From positions 1,960,754-2,024,753 of the forward strand of contig OX336343.1 in NCBI GenBank assembly GCA_946902875.1: a stretch of 64,000 nucleotides of DNA, written 5' to 3'. This stretch comes from Nematopogon swammerdamellus (lineage: Eukaryota; Arthropoda; Insecta; Lepidoptera; Adelidae). How positions within the stretch are numbered: position 1 is the stretch's first letter; every line of letters begins with the position of its first letter. Of this stretch, positions 12,701-21,243 are shown piece by piece. Made by a program: the position numbers and the translations under genes. The notes below the pieces were generated by a model. That model was not told the DNA's origin. It saw only the letters and a program-made list of their open reading frames with translations, and ran no database searches.

Positions 12701-15700
12701 ACATCCAGTACAGTGGTGCCAACTAGTGTTGTAACGAATGCCTATTTTTCCACATTCGCGAATACTAATGCGAATATGAATATTGCAAAATGATATTCGC
12801 GAATACGAATACGAATACTGAAAAATTTTATTTGAAATTTTTTAGCCAAATGAAAAAACACTTAAATTTTCTATTATAAATGTAGATCTACCTACATCGA
12901 GTCCTAAAATTATATGAATACGGACTTGTTTTAATGTTTTTCTCTGTTTTTTTATAACTTGACACTGCATTTTGAAAAAAAAAATGTAAACGAAATTAGT
13001 GTGTTAAACCCCACCGCACACACTACGCGCCCATTGGTTTGCGCGTATACGCAACACCTACCAATATTGTTGCGCCTCACTCTTTCATTATTAAAACACG
13101 CGAAGTAAAATATTCGATAAATATTCTGTATCTTACAACCGAATACGAATACGGATACGAATATTACAAATGAACCGAATATTCGGAATTTCGAATGCGA
13201 ATACGGATATTCGTTACAACCCTAGTGCCAACCCATTCTTTAAGGATTTTATAGGTTTCTAGTGTCTGCCCGTTTGATGGATGTTTGAACAATGTGCATC
13301 CAGATCTGAAGCAAGAGCTGAAGGTGGTGGAGCGGGCGCCGCACGACAGGAGGGAGGAGAACGACAACGCGCTGAGCAACGGGCACGCGGAGCCCCCGCC
13401 GCCCGCCGCCGCGCCGCTCAAACGTAAGTTGGCCTTTTTTTTATGTAATCCGATATGGGTGGCTGAGTCAGAGGGGCCAAAGCGCATGCTCCAACTAGCC
13501 AATATCACCTTCGAGAAGGTAGATGGGTCGTCCTTCTTTTTTACCTACAATTAATCGAAGTTTTTCCGTTTTTTTTCGGTTTTTGACCTATCGATAATTG
13601 TGGTTTCAGTGTACGATTAAAAAAAAATTTCATTTGTTTTTTTATTAGAACTAATTAGAGTTTCCTTTACGACCAATACTGTTTTTTTTTTAATAATGTG
13701 ACAGAGTGGTCTTTTTCAGCGGAGACCACATTTTGGCTTACCACTCTGTCAGGCCATTCTACAAAAACAAACGTTTGAAAAAAATGCTGGTTAGAGAAAC
13801 TGAAAGATTACATATATTAGATAGAAAAATGGACGATTATTCGAACATTATAAAACCGAAAATATCAATACTCTAATGAGATGCCATAATAAGACGAAGG
13901 ACAGGCTATTGTACCTAAAAAAGAAGAACGACCCAGGTGCCATACCGGAGACTTCCCTGGATTGCTGGCTATACTGGACTAGAGGAGAACACAGCCGAGG
14001 CTGCTATGCGGCCATCTTACATCCAGTACGGTGCTACCAACCCAGTCGGCTACAATTTGAGCCTACCACCTAGTAAGGGGCAAGGGAAGGTACCTACAGT
14101 TTTACACCGGTTCCGAACGGTGAAGCAGCGGGTGTAGGTATGCACGTAAATTTTTTCGTCAGAAAAAACTCATTGTTGTCGGTCAGTCGGTGTTTATGCG
14201 TCCACCGCCGGACATAAGGCTCTCTAATTTTTTTAGGGTTCCATATACGGTACGGGACCCATTACTAAGCCTGCGCCGTCTGTCTGTCTGTCTGTCCGTC
14301 CGTCCGTCTGTCCAAGGGCTGTATCTCTTGAACCGTAATAGGTAGCCCGTTGAAATTTTCACAGAATATGGGTTATTATGGCCGATGTAACAACAAATAA
14401 TAAAAAAATAAAAAATTCACGGGGTTCCCATAGAAGAAACTAAAAAGTGTATGCGCGCGTCATCTATCGAAAAGGGTATGAAGCATTTTAACTAATCATG
14501 AATTTGAACTAATATGAAACATTTCATAAACACGCCATCTATGGCGCTAGCCATGACGCTGGCCATGGCGATACGGAACCCTCGGTGCCGAGTTCGACTC
14601 GCACTTGACCGGTTTATATTACGGTAAACTTACAGTGCAAATTACTTATAAACATATAAATATACTTGCAAAACACCAATTACAAGTTTACACATTTAGG
14701 ACCACAGAGCATGAAATGCGCGCGCCCGCCCCTACTAGAGACGCCGTGAGCGCGATTTCTCTACAACGGCGTTGAAGCCTGTGGGCGTGGCCTATGACTT
14801 ACATATGTGTGTTGTGCGTGTGCATTTGTTTTGTGCGTGTGCCTAACTTGCTCCTCTTTGTGTGTAGTGTCGATACTAGCACACACACACACATACGAAG
14901 CGCTAGCAGCTCAGCGTACGGTTATTGGGTTTCAAATATCATCGCTTAGGGCGCCTCTAGTAGGGGGCGCGGGCAGTAGGTATTTGATGCTCTGTGTTTA
15001 GGACCATCCAGTTCAGTATAGCCGAATTTAAATAAAGGGAAGCACTGACATCACGGATGTTGTAGGTGATCAAGTGTGTCAGTTTCCATAAAAAAAAAGT
15101 ATTTATCTTAAGCAAATTTAAAACACTCTCAAAACCGTAAAAATTTAATGTGTAAATTTAACTTAGGGTGGACAGACTCAATTTGTTTTTTAGTAAGTAT
15201 GCATAAACTGTTGGTGAGCCCAAGTGAGAGGGATTTAGTAATTGTGTTGGATTTCGTTGAGCGTTCTCTATCCCTTAGGGACTCTGGGCCCTAAGTGATA
15301 GGGAAGATGAGTACTATGGAGCTGATATTAACAAATCATTGTTAAAAGCTATAAAAATAATAATAAAAAAAATATTCATACTTCCATTGTTCGCCGCATT
15401 TTCACGTTCCGTTTTTGTCAACAGGCGAGCTGAACGGCAACACGATGACGCCTTCGTCGCGCGTCACCGCCATCAATATAGTCGGCGATCTGCTCAGGAA
15501 AGTCGGGGTGAGTAGTGGGGCTCCGAGCTCGCTGAGCACTTTCCTAGTCGTCCTGGTGGCACTGTTCGCGGCGATAGTTGCAATAGAGTTATAACGGTGG
15601 CTAAATGTGCGTAGGTGTCGCTTTTGCGGTCGTGGAAACTTTTAAAATTTATTTCGATCCGTCTCAGAATGCGGCGACTTTTGAAGAGAAGCATAAAAAG

Positions 15701-18700
15701 GCATCTGTCACGCGGGCACGGCATTCGCAGCCGCCGTTGTAATCGGAATGATTTTGGGTGTCGTCGTATCGACAATCCACGCTGAAAGCGCCCAGTGCAT
15801 ACATAAAAAAAATCTGTGTAATATAATATGAGGTGTTCTATAGCAAATTTAGCATGGTTGTAGTCCGTTAAAATATTTCCTACAAAGTTTCCTATAAATT
15901 ATGGTTAACTGAGCTTTGTTTTAATTCCAAATAGTGAGATGAACATTGCACTTTACAAAAAAGAAAGAAGTTTTGGTTGTTGATTTAAGCATCGTCAGCT
16001 CAGTGGTAAAATTAAGAAGTCTAATAAAACAAGTGTAATTTAAAAGTTTCCAAGTCCTTGATATTTTATTTATAAATATGTTATTATTTTCATTTATTTA
16101 TGCTCCTATTTATTCATATTTATAAATGTATTGCAGATAATTAATTTCGAATGCACCTTGCAGGCATAACTCTGTTATACAGGATGGTTTTGCTATCACA
16201 AAAGAATAAAAAAAATAGAGAAGAATATTAATCCCAAAAAGAACGGTAACGAAATTGGTAAAAAAATTATTTCTCCATAAATTTTCGTAAATACCTAACC
16301 TCAAAATGGAGAACTTTGTTTTTTTTTTGTTTGTTGGTTGGTTTGGAATCAACTTCTAGCTTATTATACAGATTCACCCCCTGAAATATATGCGGCATCG
16401 TGACAAAATCATCCCTGTATAGGGTTATTGGTCATTTGATAGATTGCTTTCGGTGTTTTGTAGTAAAGCTCATTTGGGATTTATTTAACTAAATTCAGTA
16501 TAATAATGATAAAACCAAGGCTGCCTGTCTAATATAAATAAAGAAATAAATTAGTAATGCAAAAGTGCTTACTTTTTTAGAGTTATTTAAAATTTAGTAT
16601 TTTTTTTATCAAATTTTGAGCTGGTTTTCTAAATAAATAAAGAAATGCTAACTTTATTTGTATTGTTTCATTAACATGTTGCGTCCATACTACTGTGGTA
16701 CATTTCACTTAACAAATTATTTTATTTCACTTATTCCAATTGGAATTGAAATGAAATGAAAATATACTTTAATTGTACACCGTATAAAAAGGTTACAAAA
16801 GGCGAGTTTAATGCCTTGCGGCATTCTTTACGAACTAACCTTTGGGATGTGGAAAACACGTAGGGGCGGACAATGCAGTACTAAACAGGGAACAGTTGTA
16901 TGAAATATAAATACACACATATACAAATTGTACAAAGATACATACAATCAATATAAATCCTTACATATACATAATTACATATATACAATAATAAATATAC
17001 ATATTATAATATACCTACATCAACTCTTATATACTATACATACATACTTATATACATACATACGGAATTAAGCGCCGAAATTTTAATAATTGGAGAGCTT
17101 TAAAATTTTCAATAACTTGAAACAAAGCACTTTTTGGTGAAAACATAATATTGTGAAATTAAATCTCAAATTTTAATGAGGGTGTATACAACCTCCTCAA
17201 TAGGATCTATGGAATTACCAGTAATTAACTCTGTCTTTATTATTTTGTTATTAATTAATTTTGTTAAATTCGATAGTGGCCCACCCTGAGTTCGAGCAGG
17301 TAAAATCATGAGTGATGTGATGAGTCACCGCAATTGACTAATATGCGCCTCTCACGTAACCTTCAGTCCACATTCTTTGTCACAAATCTACTTCACGACG
17401 ACGACTTGCCGGTTTTCTTAAATGGAAAATTGTAACAAGTTTACAAAAAAAACAAGCTCTCATAGAACCAGTATTTCAAATTCCACTTAAGGGGTAGGAG
17501 TAACATTATATGACAGATGTCGTATGGGGAATCTGTCAGTGTTGTGTGACAGATGTCGTATGGGGAATCTGTCACTGTTGTGTGACAGATGTCGTATGGG
17601 GAATCTGTCAGTGTTGTGTGACAGATGTCGTATGGGGAATCTGTCACCACTGACTGTATTTTACCACTGACATATTATTATGTCATTGTATCTTCCCGCT
17701 GGGTTGGCGCTATGATAGGTATGTAAAAAAGTGTTACCAGCTATTAATATTTTCCCCTTACTAGTGGAAAATAAAATTATGTATAGGTACCTGTTTTACT
17801 ATTGACATCCGCAATTTCGGTAACGGTTTTCGATATTTATTTACGCGCTTTCTCAAAAGAACTTTATTTAATTAAATATTAGTAAATGAATTATGTATTA
17901 ATTTAATTTAATATTTGTTTTTATGTTGTATTTAATTAAACAAACAAAAAATGTGCATAATATTACTAGTCTTCTTCTTCTTGGTGGGCATTTTCCGCAT
18001 GTAGGTCTCGCTGTTTGGACCCGTTGTGCGTATCAAATATTACTAGTACACCTACAAGTAATAAAAACCGAATATGGCAACACAGAGCTCAGGCTCGCCA
18101 ACTTTATAGGTAGAGGTGAAATAACTGCAAACGGTGTAGCCTCGGTATTTCAAATTCTACCTAGTGTCGGAAGGAATGTTAATGTGAATCCCGTACGATA
18201 TAATCTGTCACATTACAATATTCCCTGCGTGAAGTGCAAGTTGCAATACTGGCTTTAAGCGGAAGTTGAAGTTTAATGCTTATAGTTCGTAAAATATAGC
18301 TTGATACGCGTGACAGATGTCAGAGTGACATTTCTTTGTATGTGTGACAGCTGTCAGAGTGACATTTCAACAAAGTATGACGTTGTATTGCGTGCATTTT
18401 ACTGTAAAAAAATACGGAACTTCATGCGAGGTGTTCTCGATGACATCAGTCACGCGTATCAAGCTATATTTTACGGAGTATAGTGTAAGGTTAATTTTTA
18501 GACATTTGCCAAAGATATTATTCCGAATTATTTAAAACTTATGTGTCCTTATATTATAAGTTTTAGGCTACGCAGTACGATAAAGGCGACTTACGTTTTT
18601 TCATAGTGGGTGACGAAACGTCGACAGAAGTAAGTCGCCTTAACATACCGCGTAACCGAAAATAATAATATGTAATATTGTAAGATATTGTTTTCTTATA

Positions 18701-20691
18701 AATATATATTTTATTGCAATAAAAACTATTGTGATCAAAATTATTTTTATATTGTCACACCCGTCGGCCCCAATATATACAGGGTGTAATTACTCAGTGA
18801 TCCTTTTGATGCAGAATAAGTCCTAGATTTCGATTCACACGAAGGTGACATAGTGGATATTGGAGAAACGCAAATAATGTATAGTTAAATTATGGCACTA
18901 TAGATGGCGCGGAAGCGGGAAGACAATTTTGTTTGTTTTGACAGCCAATTGGAGCGACATATTCTTTGACTTATTGCAGTTGTGTTAATGATCCTCATAT
19001 TTTTTAACAGTGAACTTTTTTGACTCCTCCATCCTACCCAAAAAAACCGGCGAGTCGGACTCGAGCACCGAGGTTTCCGTACCACAAAAAAAAACATTTA
19101 CAAAAAAAAAAACATTTTTCTTGTTTTGGTACCCCCCTTTAAAGTTTTTAGTTTTTCTATTTTTTAGTATTTGTTGTTATATCCGCCATAATACCACATA
19201 TTCTGTGAAAATTTCAACCGACTACCTATTACGGTTCCAAAGATACAGCCCTCGGACAGACAGACAGACGGACGGACGGACGGACGGACGGACGGACAGA
19301 CAGACAGACAGACAGATCTTTGGAACCGTAATAGGTAGGTTCCAAAGATACAGCAGTAGGACAGACAGACAGGCCGACAGACAGACAGACAGACAGCGTA
19401 GGCTTATTAATAGGCTTCCGTACGGGATACTGAAACCTAAAAGGATCACTTGAGCGAATACACCCTGTATTTGAATGTTTGTTTTTTTTTTATTTAGGTC
19501 AGTAGTTGTAGAATTTTGGGTTTTGCTTTTCGGCACGTTGGGTGTTGAGTGTTTGGTGTTCGCTTGTAGTAGTGCATGTGTTTGTATTGCTTGCAGCTGG
19601 AAAGGTTCCTATGCACCGAATGTGGTAAGGTCCGGTGCTCGTGCAACGTCCCCCCCGCGCCCCCCACCCCCGAAGCCGCTGCGGAGGCCGTCGAGCCCCC
19701 CACCTCTTGCGTCAATTACAATTTTAAAAGCCACGATTACAAACCGCCGAGCGAGAGCAAATCTGAAGACATCGAGTACCGACGGCGGCAGGAGCCACTG
19801 ACGCGACAGAATTCCGACGGCAAGGAGCCGGCGAAGAGGTGCTCCGAACAGCCGCAGACGTTCTCGCGCGGGGACGCCGGCAACGGAAAGCTGAGACGCT
19901 CGTTCGCGGTGCGATCTCGTGACGGACTCGCCAATCTCTTCAGTTTCACGTCGACGCGTCGCGACGCCGAACGATCGCCGCGACATCGCCGCGCCTCTCA
20001 AAGCTCAGACAGTTGATGACGATAGCTAGATAGATTAAATTGTGTATCGTAACATAGTTTTTATTGACAAACTGTACAAAGCTGTACTACTTAAATGTGA
20101 GATTGTAATCTGCTGTTTATACATACGTAATTATATTAATTTTATAGTTGAGAACACATTTTATACTATGACTGCGTTTGCGAAGGCGCTCAAGCGCTTT
20201 ATAAACGCTTTATTGTTATTCTTTGTTTGACATATGTCAGACTACAGAGATCTCCTATTGACATATGACAAAAGTGGGAATGATCTGTTACACCGATACA
20301 TGTCAAATGGAAAATAACTTTGAACATTTCAAACATTATCATAAATACAGCCTTTTCTGTGCTGCTGAAGAAGGTCGGTATGGAGAGAGAGCATTTTGTG
20401 GTGGCGGGGCTGCACCGAGCTGCATTAAAATTCCATGTAAATTTGGTTAAGGTCCTTTGCTTGTTGCTTCATCACCTCTACGTATCGATGGACAGCGTGG
20501 TGCCTGTGTTGCGATAACCGTACATTTTCCAATCGCTTACTAATATATCATTCATGTGTGTCCTTTTTTCTCCTTTGTAGGCTTTGGAAACAAAGTTAGC
20601 GTCGTGTCGAGGTTCGGTTAGACCTAAAGAGCATTCCGCGCACCCAGCATCCGACGTCACTAAGGACTACAGGTGCGTACTCAAGAACTAG
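634..20691 (+). CDS. nudE: nudE (NDE1/NDEL1-type dynein regulator), whole gene
   Basis: NudE proteins are coiled-coil scaffolds that tether Lis1 and cytoplasmic dynein for nuclear migration, centrosome and mitotic functions. The exons are 634-701, 8170-8323, 10220-10356, 11321-11457, 13304-13423 and 15425-15507. The last exon is either 19597-20016 (372 aa in total) or 20581-20691 (269 aa in total). The first six sum to 699 nt, exactly 233 codons, and every junction is GT-AG and in phase. Visible hallmarks are a long heptad coiled coil (exons 2-4), the block YVRELEQKNDDLE, the block NQAYERNAVLESEVDE, and the very conserved INIVGDLLRKVG in exon 6, which continues as ALETKLASCR in exon 20581. 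Codon third positions in the exons are GC-rich, unlike the AT-rich introns. The introns hold many TEs. Identity is very secure. The exact 3' end is uncertain because two last exons compete. Confidence 0.9.
1500..1612. mobile_element. Half of a TIR MITE (AAGGTCTTTCATTAG family)
   Basis: It ends ctactaatgaaggacctt, matching the end of the complete copy at 38352-39412. The inner part, with atgagtgggttttttatatc, matches the inner palindrome of that copy. Only one end is visible. Confidence 0.5.
1615..3388. mobile_element. mariner-like TIR element with TA target duplication
   Basis: The left end is CAGGCTGTTTGATGACTATA, and the right end read in reverse is CAGGGTGTTTGATGACTATA. Each end is flanked by TA. 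Subterminal inverted segments (gagtcagtaagcctggatgc at about 1640 and its complement at about 3181) and a hairpin at 3280-3350 support a single element. No transposase is visible. A SINE fragment (about 2340-2500) sits inside. Confidence 0.6.
2340..2510 (-). repeat. SINE B fragment
   Basis: This is a degraded copy of the 5S-headed SINE body (tcgaccgacgtttatttagt, accaacacgggcgggttgaa). A similar fragment lies at about 1100-1260. Confidence 0.6.
3389..4779. other. AT-rich part of nudE intron 1 with repeat scraps
   Basis: It contains a palindromic end-repeat (aggcagcctaggctgatatg, about 3620), another near 4010, and a short non-LTR scrap at about 3800-3860 (tccggacgatgcgtgcagta) shared with 27420. 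The GC-richer stretch 4296-4617 is unrecognised. No gene is seen. Confidence 0.4.
4780..7425. mobile_element. Foldback-type element of inverted tandem repeats
   Basis: Two arms (4780-6350 and 6366-7425) are inverted copies. The outer ends are unique (atcagtgataggaataagta). The inner parts are about 11 and 9 tandem units of about 108 bp. Each unit carries a gccgccattttgaac core, an ATCGATAT box and a gtgtgggctctgaatacgaa block. The structure matches Drosophila-FB-like foldback elements. The open frames across it are repeat artefacts. A SINE (5145-5387) interrupts one unit. Confidence 0.8.
5145..5387 (-). mobile_element. SINE D copy, AAC-tailed, inside the foldback
   Basis: It starts with (GTT)n, which is the reverse of an (AAC)n tail, and ends ccgaccccacacagtac. 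The 14-bp TSD AAGTAGCCGCCATT is present at 5131-5144 and 5388-5401, so the insertion is retrotranspositional and post-dates the array. The same family occurs at 39650-39905. Confidence 0.85.
7426..8169. other. Rest of nudE intron 1
   Basis: AT-rich flank, then a GC-richer segment (7640-7990) of unknown origin containing two tatatattag motifs. No gene or known repeat recognised. Confidence 0.4.
8170..8323 (+). CDS. nudE: nudE exon 2 (coiled coil)
   Basis: The acceptor is cccgcag and the donor is aag|gtaacg. The exon encodes the first helical stretch, from VLDIQQELDEYTENSAQLEK to LKADIDMLK, with clear heptads and high E/K/Q/L content. It joins exon 1 through a split Lys codon. A second possible donor lies 6 nt downstream. 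Confidence 0.9.
8425..9075 (-). repeat. Two adjacent SINE B copies
   Basis: Reverse-oriented copies run from poly-T/atggaaactgacac through tcgaccgacc. The first (8425-8757) has the third head type, ending accggccccacacggta. The second (about 8760-9075) is more degraded. Both lie in nudE intron 2. Confidence 0.75.
9240..9400 (+). repeat. Non-LTR 3'-end repeat
   Basis: The sequence ccctgcaaagtttcttgccg and gtgggtgtaattgaactgga recurs at 11590-11720, followed there by AATAAA-rich sequence. This suggests a LINE 3' UTR. Confidence 0.5.
9655..10165. repeat. 5S rRNA-derived SINE copies (SINE B)
   Basis: At 9655-9745 (plus strand), agctcagtggtgcggtcggt is followed by a stretch resembling the 5S rRNA internal promoter (gcgcggtcagtagttggatg). 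From 9745 a reverse SINE B copy ends in a reverse 5S head at 9970-10080, followed by the third head block to 10165. These are not functional 5S genes. Confidence 0.75.
10220..10356 (+). CDS. nudE: nudE exon 3 (Lis1-binding coiled coil)
   Basis: The acceptor is gattacag. The exon reads SKLERSQHEANALENEVHAL and on through YVRELEQKNDDLERGQ. The RELEQ-NDDLER block is one of the most conserved in nudE. It ends CG|gtaaga (phase 2). Confidence 0.93.
10385..11157 (+). repeat. Family C repeat with (CTGT)n, interrupted
   Basis: The motif accgtaataggtagcc, the (tctg)n stretch and the block atgaagcattttaactaatc define a dispersed family also at 14237-14618, 19035-19441, 37966-38160 and 45768-46020. This copy is split at about 10497-10910 by sequence with two direct repeats (tatgccaaacagagatta) and a MITE (10662-10809) with TIR AACTGCACTAT / ATAGTACAGTT. 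Confidence 0.7.
11157..11278 (-). repeat. 5S-derived SINE head
   Basis: A reverse copy of the 5S-like head (cacccatccaagtactgatc, gcaccactgagctaccgagg) ends about 45 bp before nudE exon 4. Confidence 0.75.
11321..11457 (+). CDS. nudE: nudE exon 4 (coiled coil)
   Basis: The acceptor is gcaccgcag and the donor is AGGG|gtgagt. It encodes VISESVSYIEALLNQAYERN, then AVLESEVDEVEALRVRLQRA. The NQA-ERN-LESE-DE block is diagnostic for nudE. It has split codons at both ends, in phase with its neighbours. A 5S-derived SINE ends about 45 bp upstream of the acceptor. Confidence 0.93.
11590..12075 (+). repeat. LINE 3' end followed by SINE G
   Basis: 11590-11720 is the ccctgcgaagtttcttgccg repeat. 11750-12075 is SINE G (tacatacatacatacc, then tgctgcatgactcggtggaa, then catgcacggggagagatgca), also found at 30215-30485 and as fragments near 35670 and 39925-40345. 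Confidence 0.65.
12529..12723 (-). repeat. SINE A copy, split by a hAT element
   Basis: Reverse copy from ttttttttatgtaatccg through ggagacttccctggattgct to gtggtgccaac, where the hAT at 12724 enters. Confidence 0.8.
12724..13224. mobile_element. hAT-type non-autonomous element
   Basis: The 8-bp TSD GTGCCAAC (12716-12723 and 13225-13232) is exact. The TIRs are TAGTGTTGTAACGAAT and, in reverse, TAGGGTTGTAACGAAT. The inside is rich in gcgaatacgaata repeats and has no ORF. It was inserted into a SINE A copy in nudE intron 4. Confidence 0.85.
13304..13423 (+). CDS. nudE: nudE exon 5
   Basis: The acceptor is tgcatccag and the donor is AAAC|gtaagt. The peptide starts DLKQELKVVER, the end of the coiled coil, and turns into a proline/alanine-rich linker (AEPPPPAAAPLKR). 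Confidence 0.88.
13434..14185 (-). repeat. SINE A copy, split by a MITE
   Basis: Reverse SINE A (ttttttatgtaatccgatat to cagaaaaaactcatt). It is interrupted between gagaaggtag and gtgccataccgg by the MITE at 13524-13935. The tRNA head is missing. Confidence 0.8.
13524..13935. mobile_element. 412-bp MITE nested in SINE A
   Basis: The TIRs are TGGGTCGTCCTTCTTTTTTA and, in reverse, TGGGTCGTTCTTCTTTTTTA. An inner hairpin (gacagagtggt ... accactctgtc) lies near 13700-13750. The TSD is not clear. The superfamily is not assigned. Confidence 0.75.
14237..14618 (+). repeat. Family C repeat, near complete
   Basis: It runs from ttagggttccatatacggta through (tctg)n and cctatggcgctag-type sequence to ccgagttcgactcgcacttg. 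This is the least damaged copy in the window. Confidence 0.7.
14704..14996. mobile_element. MITE with 9-bp TSD (Mutator-like)
   Basis: The TIR is ACAGAGCAT / ATGCTCTGT, with longer subterminal inversion (cccctactagag / ctctagtaggggg). The TSD TTTAGGACC is at 14695-14703 and 14997-15005. A 9-bp duplication is typical of Mutator-like elements. A partial relative lies at 23560-23730. Confidence 0.7.
15006..15097 (+). repeat. SINE B 3' fragment
   Basis: It holds gacatcacggatgttgtagg and gtgtcagtttccataaaaaa, the 3' tail of SINE B, and is 5'-truncated. Confidence 0.75.
15425..15507 (+). CDS. nudE: nudE exon 6 (conserved INIVGDLLRKVG)
   Basis: The acceptor is tcaacag and the donor is GGG|gtgagt, phase 0. 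It encodes ELNGNTMTPSSRVTAINIVG followed by DLLRKVG. The TPSSR--AINIVGDLLRKVG block matches the start of the C-terminal region of vertebrate NDEL1/NDE1. Confidence 0.92.
15508..17500. other. nudE intron 6, first part
   Basis: 15508-16500 is AT-rich with no recognised gene. 16510-16550 holds the ccaaggctgcctgtctaata end-repeat. 16740-17080 (tactttaattgtacaccgta, then acatacatata-rich sequence) is probably a reverse LINE 3' region related to 28740-28870. The rest is unassigned. Confidence 0.4.
17511..17647. repeat. 36-bp minisatellite, 3.8 copies
   Basis: Copies start at 17511, 17547, 17583 and 17619. Each unit contains the inverted pair TGACAGAT ... ATCTGTCA and can form a hairpin. The reverse strand is open and reads as a 12-residue repeat (TDSPYDICHTTV), which I regard as accidental because 36 is divisible by three. 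Confidence 0.9.
17655..18560. repeat. Dispersed repeat H and TGACAG/CTGTCA palindromes
   Basis: 17690-17760 and 18060-18140 resemble 49165-49280 and 50840-50935 (tcccgct-gg-ttggc; gagctcaggct-gccaacttt). 18305-18375 holds paired tgacag-tgtcagagtgacat motifs. No gene. Confidence 0.45.
18563..18655. repeat. Short hairpin MITE-like repeat
   Basis: ggctacgcagtacgataaag is followed 70 bp later by its imperfect complement (aagtcgccttaacataccgc). The ggcgacttac arms are exact. Confidence 0.5.
18780..19467. mobile_element. mariner-like TIR element carrying a family C copy
   Basis: The ends are CAGGGTGTAATTACTCAGTG and, in reverse, CAGGGTGTATTCGCTCAAGT. Both then read ATCCTTTT and are flanked by TA. 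Inside, 19035-19441 is a reverse family C repeat with (GACA)n. No transposase. Confidence 0.65.
19597..20016 (+). CDS. nudE: Putative alternative last exon of nudE with Cys-rich start
   Basis: An open frame follows a good acceptor (ttgcttgcag) and is in phase 0 with exon 6. It encodes LERFLCTECGKVRCSCN, a CxxC-x4-CxC cluster that could bind a metal. A Pro/Ala stretch and about 100 polar, Arg/Ser-rich residues follow, ending SSDS before tandem TGA stops. ATTAAA lies about 20 bp after the stop. Codon use is GC-rich like the other exons, which supports real coding. I do not recognise this tail in known nudE proteins. It could also be an exon of an unknown gene in the nudE intron. Confidence 0.5.
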   Translation: MERFLCTECGKVRCSCNVPPAPPTPEAAAEAVEPPTSCVNYNFKSHDYKPPSESKSEDIEYRRRQEPLTRQNSDGKEPAKRCSEQPQTFSRGDAGNGKLRRSFAVRSRDGLANLFSFTSTRRDAERSPRHRRASQSSDS

Positions 20692-20952
20692 GCGACGCAG
20701 CGGTGAGACGTCGTCGGCGCGTTGGCAATATCACACATAGACCGCATTTACGACGGCACTTTGAAACGCAACGCCTTATTCTATGAAAACAGTGGCAGTG
20801 AAATGAAGGGGACATTTTTCTTCTTATTTTATATCATTCAATTTAGTAAAAAAAAACTTGTTTTCATATTATTACAGTACTGTTTGTCCTGATGACATAT
20901 GTCAAAATGTCACTGTCATATGACAAAAGAACTGCTGCGATGACATATGTCA
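20228..20952. promoter_or_regulatory. Cluster of TGACATATGTCA palindromes around the last nudE exon
   Basis: TGACATATGTCA occurs at 20228-20239, 20893-20904 and 20941-20952. TGTCATATGACA is at 20914-20925 and TGACATATGACA near 20260. Each holds a CATATG E-box. A regulatory role is not shown; they may equally be ends of degraded MITEs. Confidence 0.3.
20581..20691 (+). CDS. nudE: nudE last exon, conserved ALETKLASCR tail
   Basis: The acceptor is cctttgtag. In phase 0 with exon 6 it completes LLRKVG-ALETKLASCRGSV, the canonical nudE junction. The open frame stops at 20689. A donor-like AG|GTGCGT lies at 20671-20678, so the exon may instead splice onward to an unseen exon. Assignment of the exon is firm; its end is not. 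Confidence 0.8.
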   Translation, partial: ALETKLASCRGSVRPKEHSAHPASDVTKDYRCVLKN

Positions 20953-21243
20953 AGTTAGTAGAATGGGTGTGAGCGCCGAAGGTGCCTTCATAAATGAAAA
21001 ATAGCATAATCATAAATTAAACATTTTACTGTTGGGTATCGCGAGGTTTTTGTTCATTCGTCCGCAAGCATCAATGTCATTTGGGGAGAGTAGAACTATC
21101 ACTCGCATTTAATATAGAATATGCACCGTCGGTAGAGGTTTTTGTGTGTCCACTTGCCTGGCGAATCAGCTATATAGCTTGCTGTGTGGGTTACACTAAC
21201 CCAGAACTCGATGAAATTTGTTTTTTTTGTGTTATGTGATAAT

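Noticed and set aside
17511..17647. CRISPR-like array
   Set aside because: Head-to-tail minisatellite with no unique spacers, in a eukaryotic intron.
17441..17650. Repetitive 12-residue peptide frame
   Set aside because: A 36-bp minisatellite is automatically open in some frame. No start context or flanking coding signal.
19597..20016. Sprouty-like Cys-rich domain
   Set aside because: Only one CxxC/CxC cluster is present. The remaining cysteines expected of Sprouty/Spred are absent, so the resemblance was not used.
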